NCBI GenBank assembly: GCA_945870785.1
Contig: CAMBTK010000014.1
Location: 1-35,064 of the forward strand
Reading direction: 5' to 3'
DNA: 35,064 nucleotides
Source of the DNA: Sulfurimonas crateris
GTDB lineage: Bacteria; Campylobacterota; Campylobacteria; Campylobacterales; Sulfurimonadaceae
Within the stretch, counting starts at the first letter, position 1; each line of letters begins with the position of its first letter. The notes under the pieces were generated by a model. It was not told the DNA's origin. It did not search any database and was given only the letters and a program-made list of their open reading frames with translations. The position numbers and the translations under genes are program-made. Below, piece by piece: positions 1-8,112 of the stretch.

Positions 1-195
1 ATACCATGTAGGATCATTACTATCAAACTTATCATCCACCATCGCTAAGTGCTGTGTATATCTTATATGAGAGAGCACTTGCGTCGCAGCTTCTTGAAGC
101 TTATTTGAGCCCGTTCTTGGAATAGCAACTGCAGCTAATATACCAATTACAATAATGACAAAAATCAACTCCATCATAGTAAAAGCTTTTTTCAT
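1..195 (-). CDS. Type IV pilin/type II secretion pseudopilin-like protein (3' end outside window)
   Basis: This partial gene starts at the ATG at 195 and runs off the left edge with 65 codons visible. The first residues read MKKAFTMMELIFVIIVIGIL. This is a class III (prepilin) signal: a short positive leader, cleavage expected between Ala4 and Phe5, Glu9 at mature position +5, and a hydrophobic N-terminal helix. After the helix the chain continues with IPRTGSNKLQEAA, as in GspG/PilE-type pseudopilins. Ala rather than Gly before the cleavage site is an oddity, though I believe it is common in this phylum. It should be an inner-membrane subunit of a pilus or secretion pseudopilus. The C-terminal domain that would separate pilin from pseudopilin is missing. 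The family call is firm; the system it belongs to is unknown. Confidence 0.8.
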   Translation of the reverse strand, partial: MKKAFTMMELIFVIIVIGILAAVAIPRTGSNKLQEAATQVLSHIRYTQHLAMVDDKFDSNDPTWY

Positions 196-224
196 AGATA
201 ATCCAATAAATATATTTGTAGGTA

Positions 225-230
225 AGTATA
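225..230 (-). promoter_or_regulatory. Candidate -10 box for the pseudopilin gene
   Basis: The minus strand reads TATACT here, preceded by TTGC and a very T-rich stretch. This is the usual look of sigma-70 promoters in this phylum, where a conserved -35 is often absent. The predicted start lies about 23 bases before the ATG at 195. No good -35 is visible. Confidence 0.4.
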
Positions 231-293
231 GCAAAAAAGATGTAAAAAGAGTAAAGAGTTATAAGGAGGCTTTATTAAAGCTGTGGGAGCTAT

Positions 294-317
294 GCCCAAA
301 GAGAAGACTCTTTGGGT
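294..317 (-). terminator. Hairpin downstream of aclA
   Basis: A perfect 9-bp stem (295-303 with 308-316, CCCAAAGAG/CTCTTTGGG) has a 4-base loop and begins 15 bases after the aclA stop. The position suits a transcription end for aclB-aclA. No U-run follows directly on the minus strand, so it may be a weak terminator or an mRNA-stabilising 3' hairpin. The rest of 196-331 holds only the pseudopilin promoter. Confidence 0.5.
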
Positions 318-331
318 ATAAAATTATATGA

Positions 332-2146
332 CTATAGGTTTTCCGCTTTTTTAACATCATATAAGATATCATCCATTGGGTGTCTATACATTGGCATTCC
401 AAGACGTTTTTCATCTAAAATATGTCCGATAAAGCCGATACTTCTACCTAAGATAAAGAATGCGTTTAGTGCGCCTGCGTTGATAAATACATCAATCTCA
501 TCATCTTGATATCCAAGTGCTCTCCACATATCTACCATTAGGATACCGATTGTTCCATCAACGTTTAAGATAAGATTCTCTTTCTTAGATGTTGTTAATT
601 GTTCAACTGTTAAAGCATAATCAAGAAGCGGAGTTGAAGGGAAATTTGCTTTTGCATATTTCTTCAATCCCTCTACGCGTAAATCTGGATTTTTAAGAGA
701 TTTAATTCTATGTCCGATACCTGGAATAGGGATTCCCTCTTTTTTCATATGATTTAAGAAGTCAGTTGGAGTCATGTCGTTATCTTTTGCATACTTAAAG
801 TATTTAGCAGCATCGTCAATTGCACCGCCAAAACGAGGTCCAATTGTAAGAAGTCCTGAAATCAGTGAACTGATAACATCTTTGCCTGCTCTTGCTGTAA
901 CTTTAGCATTATGAGCTCCTGAAACTGCTGGACCATGATCTGCAACTGTTTTCAGAACTGTTTCTAAAAAGTCAACTGCCCATCTTGGATAACGTTTTTT
1001 AAACCAAAGAATACTCATAACGTCACCGATAGTAAATCCTGTATCAGGAGTTGCAACAGAACTGATTGGATAGCCACAGTAGTGAGCCTCATCGCCTCTG
1101 TCATCTGAAATCGTACAGATAAATTGTTTTGATTTTCTAACGCTTGGACATACATTCATAGCAGGCTCTTGGATGTCTTTTACGATTCCTTCTGCATGAA
1201 GTTCATGATAAACAGCACTTATAATTTCTGGTAAATCATTAAAAGACGCTGGAACATGAATACCGACTTCTTTCATTGCTTTGTTTTTGAATTCAGCTGT
1301 TTCCATATCTCCGTTTGCAGATGCACCAGCATGACCAAACTGAACACCGCTATCATAATACTTAGCGATTGTACCTATACACCAAGCAATAATTGGCTTT
1401 TTAATTTTTCCACTTTTTACAGCTTCAATAACTTTATACTCTTCAGTTCCACCAACTTCGCCTAAAAGTAACATATATTTTACTTCAGGATTAGCTTCCA
1501 TTCTAAGAAGATTATCTATAAAAACAGATCCTACAAATCTATCTCCACCGATTGCAACACCCTCAGCAATACCATCAGCATTAATTGCGATGATGTTTGA
1601 AAGCTCATTAAATAATCCGCCAGAACGAGTTACAAGTCCACATGAACCAGCACGGTGAAGTTTTGACTGAACAATATTTTCAATAGTTCCGCCAATATTT
1701 GCAATTTTAAATGCGCCAGGAGCTATAGCACCAACTGTTGCTGGTCCAATAATAGTTACATTTTTCTCTCTTGCAGTTGCATTCATTTTACGAGCTAGTC
1801 TCTCTGGAATACCTTCAGCAGTAACCATAATAGATGTAAAACCACCAATTTCAAGTGCTTCCATAGTTACATCATAAGCTGTTCTAAAAGAGGCAAAATT
1901 TAAAAGAACATCAGCCTGAGGCTGTGCAGCTTTTGCTTCTGTTGTATTTCTATAAAGTGGAATCATAATCTCATCTGGACCATAAAAAAACTTCTCAAAT
2001 TTTGAGCCACTTGTTGGAGCCACTATCGCTGCTACTGAAGGCTTAGTTCTTTTAATTGTATAGTCATAATCTAGCATTCTTTGAATAGCACTTGCGTTGT
2101 TATTCCAAAAAATTGCTTGTGTATCTCTAGTGTATAATTGTGCCAT
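332..2146 (-). CDS. aclA: ATP-citrate lyase, large (citryl-CoA lyase-containing) subunit AclA
   Basis: This is the second subunit of the two-subunit ATP-citrate lyase. The enzyme converts citrate, ATP and CoA to acetyl-CoA and oxaloacetate in the cytoplasm, the key step of the reductive TCA cycle. At 604 aa it has the length of autotroph AclA. The first ~330 residues are succinyl-CoA-synthetase-alpha-like, with the phospho-acceptor His272 in GHAGASANGD. Residues ~345-604 form a citrate-synthase-like lyase domain with DHGPAVSGAHN (His404), PGIGHR (His479) and NVDGTIG (Asp530), the expected catalytic set. It follows aclB after 9 bases, with an AAGGAAAAGAG ribosome site inside the junction, so the two are one operon. 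The 3' end is closed by the hairpin at 294-317. I see nothing broken, and identification is very secure. Confidence 0.97.
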   Translation of the reverse strand: MAQLYTRDTQAIFWNNNASAIQRMLDYDYTIKRTKPSVAAIVAPTSGSKFEKFFYGPDEIMIPLYRNTTEAKAAQPQADVLLNFASFRTAYDVTMEALEIGGFTSIMVTAEGIPERLARKMNATAREKNVTIIGPATVGAIAPGAFKIANIGGTIENIVQSKLHRAGSCGLVTRSGGLFNELSNIIAINADGIAEGVAIGGDRFVGSVFIDNLLRMEANPEVKYMLLLGEVGGTEEYKVIEAVKSGKIKKPIIAWCIGTIAKYYDSGVQFGHAGASANGDMETAEFKNKAMKEVGIHVPASFNDLPEIISAVYHELHAEGIVKDIQEPAMNVCPSVRKSKQFICTISDDRGDEAHYCGYPISSVATPDTGFTIGDVMSILWFKKRYPRWAVDFLETVLKTVADHGPAVSGAHNAKVTARAGKDVISSLISGLLTIGPRFGGAIDDAAKYFKYAKDNDMTPTDFLNHMKKEGIPIPGIGHRIKSLKNPDLRVEGLKKYAKANFPSTPLLDYALTVEQLTTSKKENLILNVDGTIGILMVDMWRALGYQDDEIDVFINAGALNAFFILGRSIGFIGHILDEKRLGMPMYRHPMDDILYDVKKAENL

Positions 2147-2155
2147 CTCTTTTCC

Positions 2156-3490
2156 TTACTTTGTTAGTGCCATACGCACGATATCTGTCACATGCGTCTC
2201 AGGACCATAAACTTCTATATAAAGACCTAATCTGTCTGCTGCTGCTTTAATATCTTTTAAACCTTTTTCAAAATTAGGCCCACCGCGTCTAACGTAAATT
2301 TTAATGCCAACTTCTTTCATTTTATCAGCATATATCTCAAATGCTTGAATAATACCTGTAAATGTTTTAGCAACATCAGTAAAGTTTGCGATAGCACCAC
2401 CAATAATTAAAACTTTATCTCTACCTTTAACATCTTTAGTTCTTGTCATAAGATCTAAAATAGTCTCAGCATAAAATTTTGTCTCACTAGTTGTTGGTCC
2501 ACCAGAGTACTCACCATAGTTAGCAAGGTCTTCAATACCAGCCAAATCAGCAATAGTATCAGCATAAACAACTGAAGCACCACCACCCGCAACCATAGTC
2601 CAAACTCTTGCTTCTGGTTTTAAGATAGTAAGCTTTAGTGAAGCGCCTGATTTACTATCAGCATCTTCAATAGCTAAAACTTCAGGAGATTTCTCTTCCA
2701 TACCAAAAGAAGTTGGGAAATCTACATCGCCCCACTCTTCTCTCATCATAAATCCAGCAGTATCATCAAGTTTTGCAACCATATCAAGCAACTCAACTTT
2801 TTTACCTTGAAGAACAAACGGATTAATCTCTAAGTATGCAAAATTTAACTCTCTATATGCTTTGAAAAAACCTATTGCAAACTCTGCAAAAGCTTCTTTA
2901 TCTTTAGCAGCTACATCTTTTGGTATGCTAGATTTGATTTTTTTCTCAATCTCCTCTTCTGTTGCAGTAATTGGGAATGCTACTTCTGTTACTTTGTCCC
3001 AATTTTCTTCAACTTCCATTCCACCTTCAGCTGACATGTATAAAACATCATCATCGCCAACACATGTAGCAGAGATATAGTACTCTTCTTCTTGAGAGTG
3101 TGGAGTAAAAGGCTCAACGATAAAGTGAGTCAACATATCATTTTTTGCTTCGCCACTAGGAGTGTCACCGTTAAATGAAAAATATACCGACTGTTTTTCG
3201 CCTGATTTTTCATCTATCCATGATGATGCTTTAGGTAAAGATACATCTCCTGGTTTAGAATCTCTAAAAAGAACTAAACCATTTTTTCCTCTTTTACCAA
3301 ATAGCATATCTGGTTTAGCAACTAATGCTTTATCTTTTAACCATGTCTTCTCTTTTGCAGCTTTTTTAAGTTCTGATCCATTTTGAACCATAATTGTTTC
3401 ATATGCATAAGAAAAATTTGGAAAATATTTATCCCAATGCTTAGCCAAAATTGACTTTGCGTCAAATTCTCTAATCGCCTTTTGAGCCAT
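2156..3490 (-). CDS. aclB: ATP-citrate lyase, small (ATP-grasp, CoA-binding) subunit AclB
   Basis: This 444-aa protein is the ATP-grasp partner of AclA and resembles the beta subunit of succinyl-CoA synthetase. It is expected to phosphorylate citrate via the AclA histidine and form citryl-CoA. Family marks are the N-terminal AIREFDAKSIL start, EINPFVLQ near residues 221-228, LLDMVAKLDDTA just after (metal/citrate region), and the C-terminal NYGEYSGGPT segment. The ATG at 3490 has a GGGAG ribosome site 5 bases upstream. It is the first gene of the acl operon. The upstream gap of 87 bases carries a candidate -10 box (3520-3525), so the operon may have its own promoter and not rely on read-through from the glycosyltransferase gene. 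Confidence 0.96.
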   Translation of the reverse strand: MAQKAIREFDAKSILAKHWDKYFPNFSYAYETIMVQNGSELKKAAKEKTWLKDKALVAKPDMLFGKRGKNGLVLFRDSKPGDVSLPKASSWIDEKSGEKQSVYFSFNGDTPSGEAKNDMLTHFIVEPFTPHSQEEEYYISATCVGDDDVLYMSAEGGMEVEENWDKVTEVAFPITATEEEIEKKIKSSIPKDVAAKDKEAFAEFAIGFFKAYRELNFAYLEINPFVLQGKKVELLDMVAKLDDTAGFMMREEWGDVDFPTSFGMEEKSPEVLAIEDADSKSGASLKLTILKPEARVWTMVAGGGASVVYADTIADLAGIEDLANYGEYSGGPTTSETKFYAETILDLMTRTKDVKGRDKVLIIGGAIANFTDVAKTFTGIIQAFEIYADKMKEVGIKIYVRRGGPNFEKGLKDIKAAADRLGLYIEVYGPETHVTDIVRMALTK

Positions 3491-3519
3491 TGCAACTCCC
3501 TGTTTTTAATATTTCCAAA

Positions 3520-3525
3520 ATAGTA
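3520..3525 (-). promoter_or_regulatory. Candidate -10 box of the aclBA operon
   Basis: The minus strand reads TACTAT about 30 bases before the aclB ATG, which predicts a leader of about 23 bases. No convincing -35 is seen. The same TACTAT box occurs before two other genes in this window (23327-23332 and 34485-34490). Confidence 0.35.
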
Positions 3526-3577
3526 TCACATGTTGATTAATCTCATGCCATTTAAGAGGAATAACTGCTTTATAGAT

Positions 3578-4771
3578 TTAATTTGTGTTGATTTTTGTAA
3601 CGTTTGCAGAATAAACCACTCTATTTTTGTAACTAATTGTTACATTGTCTGATAACGATTCTCCAAGATAATTTTCTTGAAGTATATTGTTGTTGCATTT
3701 AGTTACACCATAGAACTCTAATCTTTTAGCCATTTTTGTGCTTGTGTCAACACAATAAATTTCTCTTTCTTTAAGCTCTTTTGAGAGCTCTTTAGCTACA
3801 TGCATATTATATGAAAAATGTTTTCTTGGTTCTTCTATTAGAAGATATAGATATTTATTGAAAAAAACTACTGAACTGTTAATAAATAGCAATATCAATG
3901 ATACTAAAAATATTAACTTATAGTTTTTTCTGAAGATGTTTAATCGCACTCTATATGAGTGTTCAAACGTCTGCGCTACAAGAGGAAGGGCTAAAATAAT
4001 ATAAGGTGCAAAATACTCTATTGCTATACGTTGTCTAAAAGATAAAATAAGTGAAAAAACAAGTGTCACAGTAGCTATAAACCACAGAATGTCAATATCT
4101 TTCGTTAAATATCTTCTATATAAAATATAAAAAAGATACACAAAAATTATCGGGGTAAAAATCGCAGCATAAATACCCAGAGACTCTAGAAAATAACCTC
4201 TTGGAGAACCATGCATATCAATTCCATAGATCAATAATGAGCCTATGACAAGAAATAGGTTTAAAATAAAAAAGTTTCTATTTTTTATATATATTGCAAA
4301 AGCAGTAAGCGCGATAAAAAGGTAAACAAAATTGCCATCAATAAGCATATAAAAAATCAAAAGTATATAAATATAACGAGGAGATAATCTTTCATAAAAA
4401 TATACGAAAAGAAGAAGCGCAAATAGTATAAATCCAGCATCGTTTACTATGATTCCAGCACTCATAACACCTGGTAGAAAAATAAAAACAAGAACTAGCC
4501 AAAGCCTATTTCTCTGAAGTTTTAAATATTTTTTTGAGATTATATAAACCAATATAGCACTTAAAATATGAAGAGCAATCATAGGCAATCTAAGAGCAAA
4601 ATCATTTTGTCCAAAAAAATAAAATGAAGTTTTTATAAGAGATTGTAAAAATGAGAAATTACCATTTAAAAGAAGCGTTTCGTTATAAGATATGGATAAC
4701 TCGCCTATTTGAAAAATCAATAATAACGTGTCTAGCGTTAAAATTAGGAATAGGGCAAGCCTTATGCTCAT
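3578..4771 (-). CDS. Polytopic membrane glycosyltransferase, GT39/ArnT-like family
   Basis: This 397-aa, strongly hydrophobic protein has roughly nine to ten predicted membrane spans. An N-terminal span is followed by the segment FGQNDFALRLPMIALHIL and a second long span. That pattern is characteristic of PMT/ArnT-like (GT39, GT-C fold) enzymes, which move sugars from polyprenyl-phosphate donors to lipids or proteins on the outer face of the inner membrane. The last ~90 residues form a small soluble tail. Its ATG overlaps the stop of the upstream amidotransferase (ATGA at 4768-4771), so translation is coupled. Substrate and acceptor are not readable. The protein is shorter than many ArnT proteins (~550 aa), so catalytic activity is inferred from the fold pattern only. 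Confidence 0.65.
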   Translation of the reverse strand: MSIRLALFLILTLDTLLLIFQIGELSISYNETLLLNGNFSFLQSLIKTSFYFFGQNDFALRLPMIALHILSAILVYIISKKYLKLQRNRLWLVLVFIFLPGVMSAGIIVNDAGFILFALLLFVYFYERLSPRYIYILLIFYMLIDGNFVYLFIALTAFAIYIKNRNFFILNLFLVIGSLLIYGIDMHGSPRGYFLESLGIYAAIFTPIIFVYLFYILYRRYLTKDIDILWFIATVTLVFSLILSFRQRIAIEYFAPYIILALPLVAQTFEHSYRVRLNIFRKNYKLIFLVSLILLFINSSVVFFNKYLYLLIEEPRKHFSYNMHVAKELSKELKEREIYCVDTSTKMAKRLEFYGVTKCNNNILQENYLGESLSDNVTISYKNRVVYSANVTKINTN

Positions 4772-5337
4772 AACTTTAAAAAATTTCCTATCATCTCATG
4801 CCCGTACTCGCTCATAATAGACTCTGGGTGAAATTGAACACCGTATATCTCTTTATCTTTTATTTTTAGAGCCATTACTTCATTATCGTCTTGGCTGTAT
4901 GCGGTAGGTTCAACACTATTTGGGATAGACTCTTTGTCCACAATCAAAGAGTGATACCTAGTTGCTATAAACTCCTGAGGAATATCTTTAAATATAGCAC
5001 ACTCTTGTGTTCTTATTATCTTGGAAGTTTTACCATGCATCATATTTTTAGCACGTACAACTTTTGCACCAAAAACTTGAGCAATACTTTGATGCCCTAG
5101 ACATATACCTAAAATAGGCACTTTATCTTTAAAATGCTCTATAACTTTCAGAGTAACCCCAGCATCATCTGGTGTTGCAGGTCCAGGGGAGATGATGATT
5201 TTTTCTGGCTTTAGCGCTTCTATCTCTTCAACACTCATCTCGTCGTTTCGTATTATCTTCAAATCAGCACCTAACTCTCTGCAGTATTGAACGATGTTGT
5301 ACGTAAAACTATCATAATTATCAATCATTAATATCAT
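4768..5337 (-). CDS. pabA: Glutamine amidotransferase, anthranilate/aminodeoxychorismate synthase component II
   Basis: This 189-aa class I glutaminase has the full TrpG/PabA signature. It starts MILMIDNYDSFTYNIV, has ISPGPATP around residue 50, the nucleophile Cys79 in GICLGHQ, MMHGKTS near 99-105, and the His170/Glu172 pair in FHPES. It supplies ammonia to chorismate-using synthases. With only this subunit visible I cannot tell anthranilate synthase (TrpG) from aminodeoxychorismate synthase (PabA). Absence of trp genes around it favours the folate role or a shared subunit, so the symbol is tentative. It is the first gene of a two-gene unit with the glycosyltransferase. An inverted repeat and a TATAAT box lie just upstream. 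Confidence 0.88.
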   Translation of the reverse strand: MILMIDNYDSFTYNIVQYCRELGADLKIIRNDEMSVEEIEALKPEKIIISPGPATPDDAGVTLKVIEHFKDKVPILGICLGHQSIAQVFGAKVVRAKNMMHGKTSKIIRTQECAIFKDIPQEFIATRYHSLIVDKESIPNSVEPTAYSQDDNEVMALKIKDKEIYGVQFHPESIMSEYGHEMIGNFLKL

Positions 5338-5367
5338 ATTATTTATCCACTTGCTTTAATTAAAAGA

Positions 5368-5373
5368 ATTATA
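5368..5373 (-). promoter_or_regulatory. Candidate -10 box of the pabA/trpG unit
   Basis: A perfect TATAAT on the minus strand predicts transcription from about 5361, a leader of roughly 24 bases. Its first half lies inside one arm of the inverted repeat 5371-5406. Confidence 0.5.
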
Positions 5374-5406
5374 TCCTTTATTAAATTGGTTTTAAATAAA
5401 GGATAT
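5371..5406. repeat. Perfect 12-bp inverted repeat between permease gene and pabA/trpG
   Basis: ATATCCTTTATT (5371-5382) is the exact complement of AATAAAGGATAT (5395-5406), with a 12-base loop. It lies 17 bases after the permease stop codon. On the minus strand it is followed by AATTCTTTTAATT. It may be a weak terminator of the flgM operon, an operator over the trpG promoter, or both. Confidence 0.6.
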
Positions 5407-5422
5407 TTTGCTATTTTTAAAA

Positions 5423-6217
5423 CTATTTTATCTCTTTTTTATTTGTTAGTTGTTGTAGATAATTCGAGATATTTATAAGAGAAAATGTTACTAAAAATAT
5501 CATGAGTCCTGGAAAAAAGCTAACCCACCATGCAATCTCCACAACATCTTTTCCGCTACTTAAAATTGTTCCCCAACTCATTTGAGGGGCTACTATGCCA
5601 AGTCCTAAAAAACTTAGTCCTGACTCTGCAAGTATCGCTCCTCCTACGCCAAAAGTAAAACTGACAAAATATATTGGAGCTAAAAGCGGTGCATAATATT
5701 TAAAGAGTATTTTTAATCTGCTAACTTTTGCGATATTTAGTATCTTAATGTATGGCTGTGAAGTTATTCCGAAGCTCTCTGAGCGGATAAGTCTTGCTGT
5801 TGTCATCCATCCAGTAATGGAAATAATCACAATTAAAACCCATGATGATGCGTTTACATAACTCACAAGTGCGAGAAGAAGAAAAAAAGTAGGAAATGTT
5901 AAAAAGAGGTCAACTAAAATGATAAAACCTTTATCAACACCCCCTCTAAAATATCCAGCCATAGAACCGAGCAAAAGCCCTATAAGTGAGGCTATAAAGG
6001 CACTTCCAACTCCTATACTTAGAGATGTTTGCCCACCTTGCATCAATCTTGCTAAGATATCTCTACCGAGCCTATCTGTACCTAATATATGCTCAAAAGA
6101 TGGAGGAACTAAAATAGCGTTGCTATCAAGTACATAAGCATCTACTCCATAAAAAACTGAACCAAAAAAAGAGAATACAAAAACAGACAGAAGTATAAAA
6201 ATACTAAACCTTGGCAT
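5423..6217 (-). CDS. ABC transporter permease, DppC/OppC type (orphan)
   Basis: This inner-membrane permease is of the peptide/nickel importer family. Seen in it are an N-terminal span, the motif GTDRLGRDILARLMQGGQTSL typical of DppC/OppC after the first loop, further spans, and the ILAESGLSFLGLG segment with its coupling-helix glycine. From the ATG at 6217 it is 264 aa, close to the family length. An upstream in-frame TTG at 6241 would add eight residues and overlap flgK by 17 bases. I prefer the ATG because the family begins just before the first span and neither start has a good ribosome site. No DppA, B, D or F genes adjoin it. It is instead the last gene behind flgK, so its partners must be encoded elsewhere. 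Confidence 0.8.
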   Translation of the reverse strand: MPRFSIFILLSVFVFSFFGSVFYGVDAYVLDSNAILVPPSFEHILGTDRLGRDILARLMQGGQTSLSIGVGSAFIASLIGLLLGSMAGYFRGGVDKGFIILVDLFLTFPTFFLLLALVSYVNASSWVLIVIISITGWMTTARLIRSESFGITSQPYIKILNIAKVSRLKILFKYYAPLLAPIYFVSFTFGVGGAILAESGLSFLGLGIVAPQMSWGTILSSGKDVVEIAWWVSFFPGLMIFLVTFSLINISNYLQQLTNKKEIK

Positions 6218-6224
6218 CTTAGAG

Positions 6225-8111
6225 TTACTGCTTAATTCCAAGAAGCGTTTGCATCATCTGATCTATTGTTGTTATAATTTTTGAAGCAGCACCGTATGAA
6301 GTTTGATACTTGATAAGATTTGTCAACTCCTCATCTATGCTTACTTTTGAGATAGAAGAGTACTCTAGTTCAGTTGCGTTAAACTGCGCTATTATTGTCT
6401 GATTATTTAAAATTGCTTCGTTAGTTCTCACTCCTACTTCTGTCGCAACTACATCAAACATCCCATAAATTGTTGATTCATAACTCATATTTCCAACTTC
6501 AAAAGAGTAAACTTCAAATTGTTGTTGAATCATATTTAAAGCGAGTGTGTTATCTCCAGATGATGGTGTTTTTCCAGCTGTTATTTTTGTTGGATTATTT
6601 TTTAAATCGTTATTTAAATCTATATTTTTGGCACTCTCCCCATCAAAAAATCTACTAAGTCCAAGAGCTCCTGCAAAATTTGAACCAGAATCAAATTGCT
6701 CTGTCTTAAGATTGTCTTCTATTGAGAATGTGTACCCTTTTGCTGCATAATTAGAACCCATTATCAACTCTAAAGCACTTCCTCCTCCTGCATAATTCGC
6801 CCAGTTAAACTGTATATAATCATCTATATCATTAGTTGCATTTGAGTCTGCATTATCATCGCTTTGTGCTGCTATCTGTGCCTCTATTGAGTTTGAACCT
6901 GAAGCACCTGTCATAGTTGTCATATTATTTATCGTAATTGTTTTTCTTGCGCTCTCATTTCCATCTATATCATAAATTACAATATCAAACGACCCATCAT
7001 TTATATTTAGAGATGAGTCTACAAGAGCTAAAGTCGGGTTTATACTTAAATCATTTGAGTTCATGCTTGTTGTAGCACTAGAAGCATAAAGATTGTTTGT
7101 AGATTCAATTAGCGTTGTGGCAAAAGCATTAAGCTCATCTATAACCTTTTGCAAAGTTCCGTTTGATGGTGTACCTGATGAGTTTGTTTCAATTTTATCG
7201 CCTCTAAGGTCAAGGATAGCGCCTATTCTGCCCCCTGGAATCTTCTCATCCATTGGAATCAACACGCCATCTTGTCTCTCGTATGAGAGCTCATAAAAGC
7301 CATTTGAATTTTGATCACTTGAGACATGAATCGGATGATAAGTCCCGCCATCAACAATATTGAATCCATTTACATTTAAAGTATAACTTCCGCTCTTTTC
7401 ATTTGACGAGCTATCAATTGAGATATTTGAGTTTATTTGCCCACTTATCGAATCAGCTCCTATAAGTTTTGCAAGACTAAGCTCTATAGAATTTCTTTTA
7501 TCTCTTAAATCGTTTGCTGTAAATGTATCTCCAGCTTCAGCAACTTCTATTGAAATATTTATTTGTGCTAACTCTTTTGCAAGTAGATTTACTTCATCTA
7601 CATTTACTTTGAGCTGTGTATTTAGATTTGACTGAAGATCATAAATTTTATCTTGAGTAGATACTATACTACCAGAGAGGGCTTCAGCCTGTTTAGCTAA
7701 AGATAATTTTATAGCATCATTATCTGGGTTATCTGCAAATGTCTGCCACATGTTATAGTACTCTTGCAAGTCAGACTTTATACCAACACCATCAATCTCT
7801 GGAAAATATGTTGAAAGCGTCTCTAATGTAGTTTTTGTAAAATCTGAATACTCTTTATCCGCTGAAATGCCTGTATATCTATCATATACAAAATTATCAA
7901 ATATTCTAGCAATGTCTACGATATCAGTGCCATTGCCAATATTGCCAGGAGCCATATACATAGGAGTTGATGCCGCAGTAACTACTCTTTGTCTTGTGTA
8001 TCCTTCGCTCTCTGCATTTGTTATATTATGGCTTGTGGTATTTACTCCTGCTTGAGCGGCACTAAGTCCACTATATCCGATATTTAATGTGTTAAATATA
8101 GAAGCACCCAT
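6225..8111 (-). CDS. flgK: Flagellar hook-associated protein 1 FlgK
   Basis: FlgK forms the first hook-filament junction ring outside the cell. The 628-aa protein starts with SIFNTLNIGYSGLSAAQAGV and NTTSHNITNAESEGYTRQR, the N-terminal D0 helix motif of FlgK. It ends with the coiled D0 segment LTNLIKYQTSYGAASKIITT and a QTLLGIKQ tail. The middle (~180-560) is the variable, Ser/Asn/Asp-rich domain. It is the third gene of flgM-flgN-flgK and starts one base after the FlgN-like stop. It is expected to be a late gene under the sigma-28 promoter at 8830-8856 and to be delivered to the export gate by the FlgN chaperone encoded just upstream. Confidence 0.95.
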   Translation of the reverse strand: MGASIFNTLNIGYSGLSAAQAGVNTTSHNITNAESEGYTRQRVVTAASTPMYMAPGNIGNGTDIVDIARIFDNFVYDRYTGISADKEYSDFTKTTLETLSTYFPEIDGVGIKSDLQEYYNMWQTFADNPDNDAIKLSLAKQAEALSGSIVSTQDKIYDLQSNLNTQLKVNVDEVNLLAKELAQINISIEVAEAGDTFTANDLRDKRNSIELSLAKLIGADSISGQINSNISIDSSSNEKSGSYTLNVNGFNIVDGGTYHPIHVSSDQNSNGFYELSYERQDGVLIPMDEKIPGGRIGAILDLRGDKIETNSSGTPSNGTLQKVIDELNAFATTLIESTNNLYASSATTSMNSNDLSINPTLALVDSSLNINDGSFDIVIYDIDGNESARKTITINNMTTMTGASGSNSIEAQIAAQSDDNADSNATNDIDDYIQFNWANYAGGGSALELIMGSNYAAKGYTFSIEDNLKTEQFDSGSNFAGALGLSRFFDGESAKNIDLNNDLKNNPTKITAGKTPSSGDNTLALNMIQQQFEVYSFEVGNMSYESTIYGMFDVVATEVGVRTNEAILNNQTIIAQFNATELEYSSISKVSIDEELTNLIKYQTSYGAASKIITTIDQMMQTLLGIKQ

Positions 8112-8112
8112 C

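Noticed and set aside
262-318. AAGGAGG followed by a tiny reading frame (ATG at 292, nine codons) on the plus strand
   Set aside because: The spacing from the ribosome-like site to ATG is far too long, and the frame lies inside the aclA 3' hairpin.
332-2146. AclA as a fusion of succinyl-CoA synthetase alpha and citrate synthase domains
   Set aside because: It looks striking but is the normal architecture of the large ATP-citrate lyase subunit in reductive-TCA bacteria.
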